Shown: in pieces, positions 16,864 through 25,903 of the stretch
Position numbering within the stretch: position 1 is the stretch's first letter
Layout: each line of letters opens with the position of its first letter
Source: Marinomonas polaris DSM 16579
Lineage (GTDB): Bacteria > Pseudomonadota > Gammaproteobacteria > Pseudomonadales > Marinomonadaceae
Assembly (NCBI RefSeq): GCF_900129155.1
Contig: NZ_FQVF01000003.1
Location: 311,872-375,871 of the forward strand
DNA: 64,000 bases
Reading direction: 5' to 3'
Made by a program: the position numbers and the translations under genes
The notes under the pieces: generated by a model
What the model saw: only the letters and a program-made list of their open reading frames with translations
Databases searched by the model: none
Told to the model about the DNA's origin: nothing

Positions 16864-18306
16864 ATGTTAAAGGATATGTCCCTTCTTAAGTCTCGTTGTT
16901 TAGTCAATGGCGAGTGGGTTGAAGCAAAGGCAAAAACCACACACCCTGTTACTAATCCAGCAACAGGTGAAACTATTATAGAGATTCCTCACCTTTCTCC
17001 TGAAGAAATCCCTGCCGTGATCGAAGCGTCCAAGGTCGCACAAAAAAAATGGGCTGCTTTACCTGCTAAAGAACGTTCGGCTATTTTGCGCCGTTGGTTT
17101 GAGCTAATACTTGAGAACTCTGATGACTTAGCGTTGCTGATGACCACTGAACAAGGCAAACCGTTAGCTGAAGCGAAAGGCGAAATTGCTTATGCTGCTT
17201 CTTTTATCGAATGGTTCGCAGAAGAAGCCAAACGCATTTACGGCGACACTATTCCTGCACCACGAGCAGACCAACGACTGACGGTTATTCGTCAACCTAT
17301 TGGCGTGACCGCCGCCATTACTCCGTGGAACTTTCCGGCGGCCATGATCACACGCAAAGCGGCTCCAGCGTTGGCAGCTGGTTGTTCGATGATTGTTCGC
17401 CCTGCCGATTTAACCCCACTTACCGCGTTAGCAATCGCAGAACTTTCTCAACGCGCGGGTATTCCAGCGGGTGTATTCCAAGTAGTCACAGGCTCAGCAA
17501 GCAAAATTGGTAAGGTACTCACTGACAGCCATGTGGTTAGCAAACTGTCTTTTACCGGTTCTACCGAAGTTGGCCGTTTGCTGATGGCTCAATGTGCAGA
17601 CACCATCAAAAAAGTGTCCCTTGAATTGGGTGGTAACGCGCCATTCATCGTCTTTGACGATGCTGACCTTGATAAAGCAGTTGAAGGAGCAATGGCCTCT
17701 AAATACCGTAATGCCGGTCAGACTTGTGTATGCGCAAACCGAATTCTGGTTCAACGTGGCGTTTACGATGCGTTTGCCGCCAAGCTAACGGAAAAAGTCA
17801 AAGCCCTAAAAGTGGGTAATGGCGCCGAAGCAGGCACAGATATTGGCCCTATGATCGAAGAAAAAGCCATTCTAAAAGTAGAAGAACACATCAAGGATGC
17901 TATTAGCAAAGGTGCGACCTTGATTCATGGAGGTGATCGTTTGGGTGGATTATTTATCACGCCAGCGATCCTAACGGGTGTAACTCCTGAAATGAATGTG
18001 GCTCAAGAAGAAACCTTTGGCCCTCTCGCTCCTCTTTTCTCATTCGATACGGAAGAAGAAGCGATAGCGATGGCCAATGACACTATTTTTGGTCTAGCAG
18101 CGTATTTCTTTACTCGTGATCATGCTCGCATGATTCGTGTATCAGAGGCCTTAGAATATGGCATGGTTGGTCATAATACTGGCTTAATTTCAAATGAAGT
18201 CGCGCCTTTTGGCGGTGTTAAACAATCGGGCCTTGGTCGCGAAGGCTCTAAGTACGGAATTGAGGATTATTTAGAAATGAAATACATCTGTAGTTCCATT
18301 GCTTAA
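16864..18306 (+). CDS. gabD: NAD(P)-dependent succinate-semialdehyde dehydrogenase
   Basis: A 480-residue aldehyde dehydrogenase of the GabD/SSADH group. I place the start at the ATG at 16864, after AGGTGA. A frame open back to a TTG at 16768 runs through the inverted repeat and is unlikely to be translated. The segments TTEQGKPLAEAKGEI, ITPWNFPAAMITRKAAPALAAGC, FTGSTEVGR, the Glu of SLELGGNAPFIVFDDAD and the Cys of RNAGQTCVCANRI are all present. It makes succinate from succinic semialdehyde. That is the terminal product of homoprotocatechuate meta-cleavage, so control by the HpaR-like operator fits. Related semialdehydes (glutarate semialdehyde) are possible alternatives. Confidence 0.85.
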   Translation: MLKDMSLLKSRCLVNGEWVEAKAKTTHPVTNPATGETIIEIPHLSPEEIPAVIEASKVAQKKWAALPAKERSAILRRWFELILENSDDLALLMTTEQGKPLAEAKGEIAYAASFIEWFAEEAKRIYGDTIPAPRADQRLTVIRQPIGVTAAITPWNFPAAMITRKAAPALAAGCSMIVRPADLTPLTALAIAELSQRAGIPAGVFQVVTGSASKIGKVLTDSHVVSKLSFTGSTEVGRLLMAQCADTIKKVSLELGGNAPFIVFDDADLDKAVEGAMASKYRNAGQTCVCANRILVQRGVYDAFAAKLTEKVKALKVGNGAEAGTDIGPMIEEKAILKVEEHIKDAISKGATLIHGGDRLGGLFITPAILTGVTPEMNVAQEETFGPLAPLFSFDTEEEAIAMANDTIFGLAAYFFTRDHARMIRVSEALEYGMVGHNTGLISNEVAPFGGVKQSGLGREGSKYGIEDYLEMKYICSSIA

Positions 18307-18318
18307 TATATCAATACC

Positions 18319-18361
18319 AGTAGAGCATAGGCATTTCAAGACGAAGCGCTTATGCTCTACT
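18319..18361. terminator. Hairpin after the semialdehyde dehydrogenase gene
   Basis: AGTAGAGCATA (18319-18329) and TATGCTCTACT (18351-18361) form an 11-bp perfect stem with a 21-base loop. There is no long T-tract, so termination is plausible but not certain. Nothing else was seen before 18572. Confidence 0.5.
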
Positions 18362-18571
18362 TAACACTATTTGTAGAGAAAACATCAAAATCAATCAGAC
18401 ACACTTTGTTATTTTCTCCCATGAGACTCTCTAGAACAAAGTCAGCATGGATCAAAATATAAGCTTTGACGTGATTAACTAATATTCCTTACGGATTTCT
18501 GTCGCTATTGTGTGAATTTCTTCTAACTTTCAAGCAACCCGCCTACTCTTATAAAAACATGACAATATCTA

Positions 18572-19324
18572 CTAATTGCCATCGCTGATAATAGTACCGC
18601 CATCAACAACGATATTTTGCCCAGAAATAAAGCCGCCCGCCCGACTTGCCAGCATCACCGCCACGCCAGCTATTTCTTCTGGCTCACCGACTCGACGAAG
18701 TGGGGTGGCGAGCAAACGGCGTTGCATAAATTGTTCATTTTCAAGTAACTCTGTGGCCAAAGGCGTTCTTATCAAACCAGGAGAAATAGCGTTCACTCGA
18801 ATCCCTTTAGGTCCCCACTCAACGGCTAAGTTCCGCGCTAGCTGAGCCAATCCGGCCTTAGACAAACCATAGAGGCCAATGGCTTTATTGCCTCTTAATC
18901 CGGCAATACTAGACATTAAAATCACTGACCCTTGCCCGCGTTCAGCCATATCTGGAATCAACGCAGAGCAAAGTCGTAATGCACTTTTTAGATTGATCGA
19001 CATGACAAAATCCCAGTCGTCATCGGTGATTAACTCTATTGGCCCAGCCGGCCCTTGTACGCCAGCATTCGACACAAAAACATCAATACGGCCGTAAACC
19101 GCCTTGGCTTGTTCAACCAGTTTATCGATGCCCTCGTTACGACTTAGATCACAAGCAATAAAAACCACGCCACTTTTCGCGACATACTGATTTGTCCGAT
19201 CGGAAGCAATAACCTTAGCACCATAAGCAGCCATGGTATCAACAATGGCCGAACCTAATCCACCGGATGCGCCAGTAACCAATACCACCTTATCTTGTAG
19301 CGAAAATAGCGTATTCATGTTCAT
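18572..19324 (-). CDS. Short-chain dehydrogenase/reductase
   Basis: A 250-residue classical SDR. The cofactor motif is GASGGLG at residues 18-24, NAG is in VSNAGVQG, and the catalytic residues are Ser139 (MSSIAG), Tyr152 and Lys156 (YGLSK). The C-terminal [15 protein letters not shown] is the usual family end. It oxidises or reduces a hydroxyl/keto group with NAD(P). Its ATG overlaps the stop of the upstream epimerase-like gene by four bases, so they are translationally coupled. It is the last gene of the 15-kb minus-strand train. Confidence 0.88.
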   Translation of the reverse strand: MNMNTLFSLQDKVVLVTGASGGLGSAIVDTMAAYGAKVIASDRTNQYVAKSGVVFIACDLSRNEGIDKLVEQAKAVYGRIDVFVSNAGVQGPAGPIELITDDDWDFVMSINLKSALRLCSALIPDMAERGQGSVILMSSIAGLRGNKAIGLYGLSKAGLAQLARNLAVEWGPKGIRVNAISPGLIRTPLATELLENEQFMQRRLLATPLRRVGEPEEIAGVAVMLASRAGGFISGQNIVVDGGTIISDGN

Positions 19325-20289
19325 TTTAATAAAGCCCGTTCGACTAGCGTATTCAAATCCCCATCATGTTTAAAACCCACGTCATCGGCAGAAGGCGTTT
19401 CTAGCGGTGGAAAGCGCCCAAACAAGCTTTCAATCATAGGATTTGGCTCATAGCTAACGAGTTCATTTGCGTTTTGCTGGTACACCGAGCCAATAGCATC
19501 GACCATTTCTGCCATGCTGAAACAGAGAGTTGGCAAGGTGAAAGTTCTAGTCGCCTTTAGTTTGCTTTCTTCTACCGCTGCACCATGTAAAAGGTTTTCA
19601 ATAATGTTCGGCAAAGACGATGCCCATGTTTTTGCTTGTGCCGACATAGGGCAAACGAAAGTATGACCTTGGGATAACTCACGAATAATATCGCTAAGAA
19701 AAGCCGACAATTGACCGGTTTCTGCTGGCGGACGAGCCAACACACCGGGTAAACGCAATGAGCGGCCATCGACCCAGCCACGGCGACTAAAGTCATTAAT
19801 CATCACCTCACCAACGATTTTATGGGCGCCATAACTCATCTGAGGTTTCAGCGGAGTATCATCGGTGACCAAATCTGGCATGGTGCCAAAGACCGCAATA
19901 CTGCTAGCGAACACCAACACTGGCTTCCGCCCTATCGATTGTGTTTGCGCTTTGCAAATTTCCAGCAAGGTCATCGTGGCATCAAGATTCACACTACGAC
20001 CAAGCTCGTCATTTTTTTCCGCCATACCACCGGGAATACTGGCCAGATGGTAAATAACATCCATGGGGAAACGCCCCAAAGAGTCTTTCAACCATTGATC
20101 GTCTGCAAGGTCACCACTATGTTGCTCAACCACTAAACCAAGCATTGAGCTATTAACAACTTCATCAAACTGGCGATCCAACAAGGTCAAACGCGACACC
20201 TTGCCTTTACCAACATAACCTTGAGACAGAATATGTTTTGTCAATGCTTGTCCGACAAAGCCATTTGCGCCCGTAATTAATACATGCAT
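19321..20289 (-). CDS. NAD-dependent epimerase/dehydratase, DenD-like (D-erythronate dehydrogenase type)
   Basis: A 322-residue extended SDR. GANGFVG at residues 7-13 binds NAD, and Tyr153/Lys157 (MSYGAHKIVGE) are catalytic, preceded by the Ser pair in VFASSIAVFG. The region VIYHLASIPGGMAEKNDELG and the RLPGVLARP segment resemble the DenD group of D-erythronate dehydrogenases. In this catabolic setting it may act on a hydroxy acid formed after ring cleavage. This is family-level inference. It overlaps the SDR gene by four bases and follows the FAH gene by 16. Confidence 0.82.
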   Translation of the reverse strand: MHVLITGANGFVGQALTKHILSQGYVGKGKVSRLTLLDRQFDEVVNSSMLGLVVEQHSGDLADDQWLKDSLGRFPMDVIYHLASIPGGMAEKNDELGRSVNLDATMTLLEICKAQTQSIGRKPVLVFASSIAVFGTMPDLVTDDTPLKPQMSYGAHKIVGEVMINDFSRRGWVDGRSLRLPGVLARPPAETGQLSAFLSDIIRELSQGHTFVCPMSAQAKTWASSLPNIIENLLHGAAVEESKLKATRTFTLPTLCFSMAEMVDAIGSVYQQNANELVSYEPNPMIESLFGRFPPLETPSADDVGFKHDGDLNTLVERALLK

Positions 20290-20305
20290 CTAACGACCCC
20301 TTTTG

Positions 20306-21286
20306 TTAATTCGATATGACTTTTTGCTCAATCACACCAAATGGACCATCGCGGCCATCATCAAATTTCGCCTGCATACGGACACTGTCACCAAAACGCA
20401 TATACTGAGTTTTGATCTCACCAAGATCGATTTTCTCAATCACTCGTCGTTCAGCGATACACGCTGATCCTGCATCTCGAGATTTATTGGAAACGGTACC
20501 CGATCCTATGATACAGCCTGCATTTAATTTGCGAGTTCGTGCCGCATGAGCGATCAACTCAGGGAAAGAAAAATTCATTTCACTGCCATGAGGTTCACCA
20601 AAACGCTCACCATTCCAGGTGACATTAAGGTGCAAATTAAAACGCCCATTTTTCCAAGCATCACCCAGTTCATCGGGCGTAACCGCAACCGGTGCAAAAC
20701 TTGATGAAGGCTTGGCTTGTATAAAACCAAATCCCGTTGCCATTTCACGAGGCCCAAACGATCGTAGACTCCAATCGTTTATTTGTACCAACAAACAAAT
20801 CGCCTGAGCCGCTTCGTCAAGAGTAGCAGCCATAGGTACTGGCCCTGTGATCACCCCAAACTCGCCTTCAAAATCAATACCATCCGCTTCGCTTGGCATG
20901 GGAATGTCTACGGTTGGGCCTTGAAAGTCATCGCTGGCACCTTGGTACATAACAGGAATGGTGTCGAAGTCAGCAATAGGGTCGGTATTGAAGGCTTCCT
21001 CCATCAATTTGCCATGGTTCAAGAAGGCCGAAGCGTCTAGCCATTGGGGGCTTCTTGGTAATGGCGCAAGACAAGCGGATGGGTCAAAGTCAAAAGCAGC
21101 TTCCAGTTTGCCTTCATTCAAAAGGTCATACATGGCTTGCAGGTCTATCCATTTACTTTGCCAATTTTGTACAGCAGAAAGTAAGTTAGGGGTAATAGAG
21201 GATGCGTCTGCCGCCTGGGTTAAGTCCTTTGAAACAATGATTAAGCGACCGTCTAAGGTGCCATTGGGTAGGGTTGCGAATTTCAT
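20306..21286 (-). CDS. Fumarylacetoacetate hydrolase-family protein
   Basis: A 326-residue FAH-family enzyme. The metal-binding carboxylates are Glu140 and Glu142 (DFEGEFGVI) and Asp171 (INDWSLR). The conserved Lys is in FGFIQAKPSSSFAP, and the IIGSGTVSNKSRDAG segment completes the site. Members hydrolyse C-C bonds of acylpyruvates, or decarboxylate or isomerise meta-cleavage products. Here it most likely processes the product made by the extradiol dioxygenase/hydrolase pair encoded at 28.4-30.5 kb. Length matches the two-domain 320-330-residue branch. It follows the cupin gene by 16 bases. Confidence 0.87.
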   Translation of the reverse strand: MKFATLPNGTLDGRLIIVSKDLTQAADASSITPNLLSAVQNWQSKWIDLQAMYDLLNEGKLEAAFDFDPSACLAPLPRSPQWLDASAFLNHGKLMEEAFNTDPIADFDTIPVMYQGASDDFQGPTVDIPMPSEADGIDFEGEFGVITGPVPMAATLDEAAQAICLLVQINDWSLRSFGPREMATGFGFIQAKPSSSFAPVAVTPDELGDAWKNGRFNLHLNVTWNGERFGEPHGSEMNFSFPELIAHAARTRKLNAGCIIGSGTVSNKSRDAGSACIAERRVIEKIDLGEIKTQYMRFGDSVRMQAKFDDGRDGPFGVIEQKVISN

Positions 21287-21301
21287 AACATCACTCCTTT
21301 A

Positions 21302-21877
21302 TTAAGCTAATACTTTGGCCAATTCATCGCCATATTCGCCACCCACTAGGATGAACAAAATACGGCACATTTTTCCTGATCGATTGGCCCACGCATGGTT
21401 AGTACCACGCTGCACCACGACACTACCGGGCTTTAAAATGACTTCATCTCGGTCGACGATAAGGGTTAGTTCACCTTCGATGACTATGCCGTAATCAATG
21501 GATTCGGTACGGTGCATAAGTGGATGTGGTGAGTCGTCTTTTACTGTCGATGCACTTTCGTCGCCGACTTTAGAAAACATGTCTTTCATCTTGCCATGCC
21601 CCTGATTCAAGAACTCTTCGCTGTCTGGCGGTATGTCTACATAGCGAATACGAGTACCTGTTGAAGCAGGAGGTAACACCACAGGGCCCAGGGTTGGATC
21701 CGTTTGAGTATGGGAGATAGGCGCTGGTGTATGGCTGGTGCTCCACACTTCATGGAACTTGGTTCCGGGGACGGCCTCTAGGTCCATGACGGTTTTTAGT
21801 GGACCATTTTCGACAATAATGGAGTTGCCATTTTCATCATGCCCCGTAACAACTCGATAAATATCGGGAAAGCCCAT
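21302..21877 (-). CDS. Cupin-domain protein
   Basis: A 191-residue protein with one C-terminal cupin barrel at about 115-180: LMHRTESIDYGIVIEGELTL, then LKPGSVVVQRGTNHAWANRSG. A His and a Glu or Asp in the first motif and a His in the second could bind a metal. It belongs to a branch often seen in aromatic and polyketide degradation clusters, where the function (isomerase, cyclase or dioxygenase) is not settled. It is not large enough to be gentisate dioxygenase. It lies between the FAH and FAD-hydroxylase genes. Confidence 0.75.
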   Translation of the reverse strand: MGFPDIYRVVTGHDENGNSIIVENGPLKTVMDLEAVPGTKFHEVWSTSHTPAPISHTQTDPTLGPVVLPPASTGTRIRYVDIPPDSEEFLNQGHGKMKDMFSKVGDESASTVKDDSPHPLMHRTESIDYGIVIEGELTLIVDRDEVILKPGSVVVQRGTNHAWANRSGKMCRILFILVGGEYGDELAKVLA

Positions 21878-21981
21878 AAAAAAGCTCCTTTACAGAAAAT
21901 TATAGACAACACGTGAAATAAAAAGTGGTAGCGATCAGTCGGAAACACCATCACGCTACCCAAGGGAGTTTCAAATCAGAA

Positions 21982-23112
21982 TTAAATAGGCTGAGCTAAA
22001 GCACCTAATGACTGCCCCATAATTTTTGAATGCTCAGCTTTGTCGCCACCATTGATTTCGATATGACACAAGCGAGCCGAGTTTTCGACCACCATACGAC
22101 AACGCTCCCAACGACGCTCATGGAATGTATCTAATGCGGCCTGAAGGTTAGTGTTAGCCGCCAATTCATCGGCTAATACAATGCCGCTTTCAATACCAAT
22201 TCCTGCACCAGAAGCAAGGTGTGGAGTCGTCGCAGCAACGGTGTCACCGATCATAACCAAACGCCCTTTATTCCATGGTGTTTTCACCAACAAATTTGCC
22301 AGCGGGCGATAGTCAATGTTGGCTTCTTCTTTTAGCACATGAGGAATCAGTGCTTTCACCGTTGGGTTAGGGAAATTTTCCATCAGACTGGCAAAAACTT
22401 GAGGCCAAGTCGCTTTGTCGATGTGCTCTTTCTTAGGACGATCTTCTGTAATAAACATATACATGTGTGTATCCGATACAGGATTTACGCCAAGCTTAAG
22501 ATGATCGCCCATCCACATAGTCACACGATTAATTTCAGCAGGGCGTGGCATAATGGCACGCCAAACACCTTGACCTATGTATTCAGGGTCAGCCACTTCA
22601 GGGAAGAACTCTTTGCGGATTTTAGAATGAACACCATCCGCCCCAACAACAAGATCATAGTCTTGAGTACTGCCATCAGTGAAAGACACAGTCGCGCCTG
22701 ATTCTGTCTGCTGAATATCAGTGTAGGTGCAGCCTAAACGGACATTAACACCAGACTCAAGTGTCGCTGACGACATAATACGAGCAAGCGTAGGACGAAA
22801 AATGCCACCGCTGCCTCCCACAGTAGAACCCACAGGACTCGGTGTTGGCAGCTCCATAACCAGAGGACCGTGCGCTAGGTGAATCGCCACACCATCCGTT
22901 ACACAACCTTGTTCAACAACTTGTTGATACAAACCAAGATTTTCTAATGCTCGCATGGATGCACCATTAATAGTGATACCCGCTCCTAGTTCACACCACT
23001 CTGGATCAATCTCAACCAGATCGACTTGAATGCCATGACTACGCATTTTGATTGCTGTGGCCATACCGGAGAAACCACCACCAATGACCAATACTTTATT
23101 TACTGCAGTCAT
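21982..23112 (-). CDS. FAD-dependent aromatic hydroxylase (salicylate/3-hydroxybenzoate 6-hydroxylase-like)
   Basis: A 376-residue class A flavin monooxygenase. The Rossmann motif is VIGGGFSGMATAI at residues 10-22, the DG motif is DLVVGADGVHSKIR near 150, and the GD motif is RLVMIGDTVAATTPHLASGAGIGIESG near 285. The length is standard for single-domain NAD(P)H-dependent hydroxylases. It probably converts a phenolic carboxylic acid to a diol suitable for the extradiol dioxygenase. It lies 32 bases downstream of the Rieske ferredoxin gene, but class A hydroxylases do not need one. Confidence 0.86.
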   Translation of the reverse strand: MTAVNKVLVIGGGFSGMATAIKMRSHGIQVDLVEIDPEWCELGAGITINGASMRALENLGLYQQVVEQGCVTDGVAIHLAHGPLVMELPTPSPVGSTVGGSGGIFRPTLARIMSSATLESGVNVRLGCTYTDIQQTESGATVSFTDGSTQDYDLVVGADGVHSKIRKEFFPEVADPEYIGQGVWRAIMPRPAEINRVTMWMGDHLKLGVNPVSDTHMYMFITEDRPKKEHIDKATWPQVFASLMENFPNPTVKALIPHVLKEEANIDYRPLANLLVKTPWNKGRLVMIGDTVAATTPHLASGAGIGIESGIVLADELAANTNLQAALDTFHERRWERCRMVVENSARLCHIEINGGDKAEHSKIMGQSLGALAQPI

Positions 23113-23144
23113 TTAATGACTCCTTATTTTTGTTGTTAGTACAA

Positions 23145-23507
23145 TTAATTAATGTCTGTGATTAACACTGAAACCATGCCCGCTTGATCCACATGAACTG
23201 GGACTTTTGCTAAACTCTGACCAAGGCAAGGGCCTTGAATACACAAACCAGTATCAGGCTCAAACAAAGCGCCGTGGGCATGACAAGCCACATGTTGCTT
23301 CTTGGCGTCCATATACGCATCCTTGCGCCACGCCATTGGCGCACCAGACACATGTGGACAAGCATTTCGCCAAGCGAATAAGCGACCATCAAGTTTCACA
23401 ACGAAAAACAAATCATGTCCTGCGTCGTTCTCCAAAAACCCTTTTGTCGCCCCTTCTTCTATCTCATCGATATGACAAAGAACTTTAGCTTGAACCTCTC
23501 CCATCAC
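23145..23507 (-). CDS. Rieske-type [2Fe-2S] ferredoxin
   Basis: A 120-residue Rieske protein. The cluster ligands are Cys50 and His52 (NACPHVSG) and Cys75 and His78 (VACHAHGALF). It is the ferredoxin type, without a membrane anchor. Such proteins feed electrons to Rieske oxygenases, yet no oxygenase alpha subunit or ferredoxin reductase is encoded in this train. Its ATG overlaps the stop of the RND gene by four bases. Either the partner is elsewhere or it serves an unexpected acceptor. Confidence 0.88.
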   Translation of the reverse strand: MMGEVQAKVLCHIDEIEEGATKGFLENDAGHDLFFVVKLDGRLFAWRNACPHVSGAPMAWRKDAYMDAKKQHVACHAHGALFEPDTGLCIQGPCLGQSLAKVPVHVDQAGMVSVLITDIN

Positions 23508-25903
23508 TCAGATATATCCTGTGATTTTTGATCATTTGCGTATTTTGGCTTAAGTAAAAAGTGCGCCAGAGCAGGAAGAAGAATCAATGCGCCCAACATG
23601 TTCCAAATGAACATAAAAGCCAGCAACAAGCCCATGTCAGCTTGGAATTTAATTGGACTCGCCACCCAAGTGATCACCCCTACAGCTAAAGTAACGCCAG
23701 TTAACATAACGACTTTACCTGTAAAGTTAAGCGCCCTTAGATAAGATTCAGATAAACTAGTACCTTGACGTAATCCAACCAAAGTTATGGACAAAATATA
23801 CAAGGCGTAATCGATACCAATACCGACCCCCAAGGCGATAACTGGCAAAGTGGCGACTTTCACGCCCATGCCTAATTGCACCATCAAAGCTTCGACCATA
23901 ATGGAGGTCAGCATCAAAGGAAGCAGCGCCACAATAACGGCTTTAAAGGAGCGGAAGGTAATTAACGACAATAACGCAACCGCACCGTAAACAAGGAACA
24001 GCATTTGATACCAAGCCGCTTTTACCGAGATATTAGTAGCGGCTTGAATCCCTGCACTACCCGCAGCTAATAGAAACTGCACATCGTCGGTATTATTGTC
24101 TTTAGCGAAAGCTTCCACATGATTAACAATGTTACTCAAGGTGTCTGCTTTGTGATCTTGTAGATAGACATAAACGGTCAACAGATTGCAGCTGCTGTTG
24201 TACAAACCTCGTGGTGCGCCCGCTGTGATGTAATTCAACATACTTTGGTTAGGTAAAAACTCGTACCATTTAGGGTTGCCTTCATTTAAGCCAGACAACA
24301 CACGACGTGTTAACAAAGACAAAGAGTTGGTCGATTCCACCCCAGGAAGCTGACGCAATTGCCACTCAAGGGCGTCTATTTTATTCAAAGTATCATACTG
24401 AGAGCATTGACCATCTGGCGTCTTCACCATAATGGCCATCACGTCACTGGAAGCACCATAATGTTGATTCATAAAAGCGACGTCTTGGTTATAGCGACTG
24501 TCTTGACGTAACTCTGGTGCACCCTGATCTAGATCTCCTATCTTTAATTGGGTACTTAATGCAAATGCACCAACGGTTAAAAGAAATCCACCAATTAAAG
24601 CGCCTATAGCCCATTTTCGTTGAGTAAACTTATCCAAAAATACCCATAGCGCAGGCATTTTTTTTGCACTGTCTTCATTAATATCATTCACCACACTACG
24701 TTGTGCGGCTTTTTTACCAACGCCGACATAAGACAGCATGATGGGCAAAAGAATGAGATTGGTAAAAATCAGTACCGCAACCCCAATAGAAGCCGCAATG
24801 GCTAACTCTTGAATAACCTTAATATCAATAACTAACAGCACAGCAAAGCCAACCGCATCAGCAAGTAATGCCGTTAAACCCGCCATAAACAAACGTCTAA
24901 AGGTAAAACGTGCCGCGACCAGTTTGTCAAAACCACGGCCAACATCCTGCATAATACCATTCATTTTTTGTGCGCCATGACTCATGCCGATAGCGAACAC
25001 TAGAAAAGGCACTAATATTGAATACGGGTCTAATACATAACCTAGTGTAGGTAGAATACCTAGCTGCCATACCACCGCTAATATAGATGCAAATACCACT
25101 AAAAAGGTTGAGCGTACACAACGGGTATACCAAAACACCATAATCGTTGCGATAACAACCGCTAACGCAAAGAACCATAGCACTGCTTGAACGCCTTCGA
25201 TCAGATCTCCCATCACCTTGGTAAAGCCAGTGATATGAATTTCCAGACCTTGTTCTTGGTATTTAGTTCGCAAACCTTCAAGGGCTTCAGAGTATTTTGC
25301 GTAATCCAACGCCTCTCCTGTCGCATCTTCACTTAACAGTGGCATGTAGATGATGGTGGATTCTTCATCTGCGGCGATTAACTGACCTATTTGACCCGAA
25401 CGCGCCACATTGGCTTTTAGTTTCTGCAAGCTAGCCGGTGAACCATCGTAATCTTCAGGAATCACTGGACCGCCATCCAAACCTTCTTCAGTGACACCAA
25501 TCCAGCGAGTGGAAGGTGTCCATAAGGATTTCATTTGCACTCGATCTACACCTGAAAGTAAAAAAACCTCATCACTTAATTGGCGTAACAGGTCTAAATA
25601 CTCTGCGTCGTAAATCGTGCCCTTAGGACTAACGACCGCAATTCTTAATGCATTACCTAAACCTGTTAGCTCTTTCTCATAGGTTAGGTAGTTTTGAATA
25701 TAAGCCTGATGAGTTGGCAAGGTTTTTTCAAAACTGGCATTGATCGTCAATTTAGTGGCTTGCCACCCTAATAGAGCCGTGAGCAAAGCGCATACGATAA
25801 TGACGATTAAACGATTATTAAATAATACCCTTTCAATAATTGATCCCGTATTTGGATCAAACTTGTCTTCTGGAGACGCTGAGGTAGACGAATGGTGTTT
25901 CAT
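23504..25903 (-). CDS. RND/MMPL-family inner-membrane transporter
   Basis: A 799-residue transporter with two repeats, each a large periplasmic loop followed by about five hydrophobic helices. Examples are VLWFFALAVVIATIMVFWYT with VPFLVFAIGMSHGAQKM in the first half, and LPVIALGVGIGIDYALYIL in the second. This matches hydrophobe/hopanoid exporter-type RND proteins and not tripartite AcrB pumps, which are about 1,040 residues. It overlaps the YCF48-like gene upstream and the Rieske gene downstream by four bases each. With the YCF48, DUF1302 and DUF1329 products it probably moves a hydrophobic substrate across the envelope; direction unknown. Confidence 0.87.
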   Translation of the reverse strand: MKHHSSTSASPEDKFDPNTGSIIERVLFNNRLIVIIVCALLTALLGWQATKLTINASFEKTLPTHQAYIQNYLTYEKELTGLGNALRIAVVSPKGTIYDAEYLDLLRQLSDEVFLLSGVDRVQMKSLWTPSTRWIGVTEEGLDGGPVIPEDYDGSPASLQKLKANVARSGQIGQLIAADEESTIIYMPLLSEDATGEALDYAKYSEALEGLRTKYQEQGLEIHITGFTKVMGDLIEGVQAVLWFFALAVVIATIMVFWYTRCVRSTFLVVFASILAVVWQLGILPTLGYVLDPYSILVPFLVFAIGMSHGAQKMNGIMQDVGRGFDKLVAARFTFRRLFMAGLTALLADAVGFAVLLVIDIKVIQELAIAASIGVAVLIFTNLILLPIMLSYVGVGKKAAQRSVVNDINEDSAKKMPALWVFLDKFTQRKWAIGALIGGFLLTVGAFALSTQLKIGDLDQGAPELRQDSRYNQDVAFMNQHYGASSDVMAIMVKTPDGQCSQYDTLNKIDALEWQLRQLPGVESTNSLSLLTRRVLSGLNEGNPKWYEFLPNQSMLNYITAGAPRGLYNSSCNLLTVYVYLQDHKADTLSNIVNHVEAFAKDNNTDDVQFLLAAGSAGIQAATNISVKAAWYQMLFLVYGAVALLSLITFRSFKAVIVALLPLMLTSIMVEALMVQLGMGVKVATLPVIALGVGIGIDYALYILSITLVGLRQGTSLSESYLRALNFTGKVVMLTGVTLAVGVITWVASPIKFQADMGLLLAFMFIWNMLGALILLPALAHFLLKPKYANDQKSQDISE

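Noticed and set aside
21302-21877. Cupin protein as gentisate 1,2-dioxygenase
   Set aside because: 191 residues with one barrel is about half the size of gentisate dioxygenase; kept as a cupin of unknown role.
23504-25903. RND protein as an AcrB-type multidrug pump
   Set aside because: 799 residues, no membrane-fusion-protein gene nearby and MMPL-like layout; it fits the smaller hydrophobe-transport RND group.
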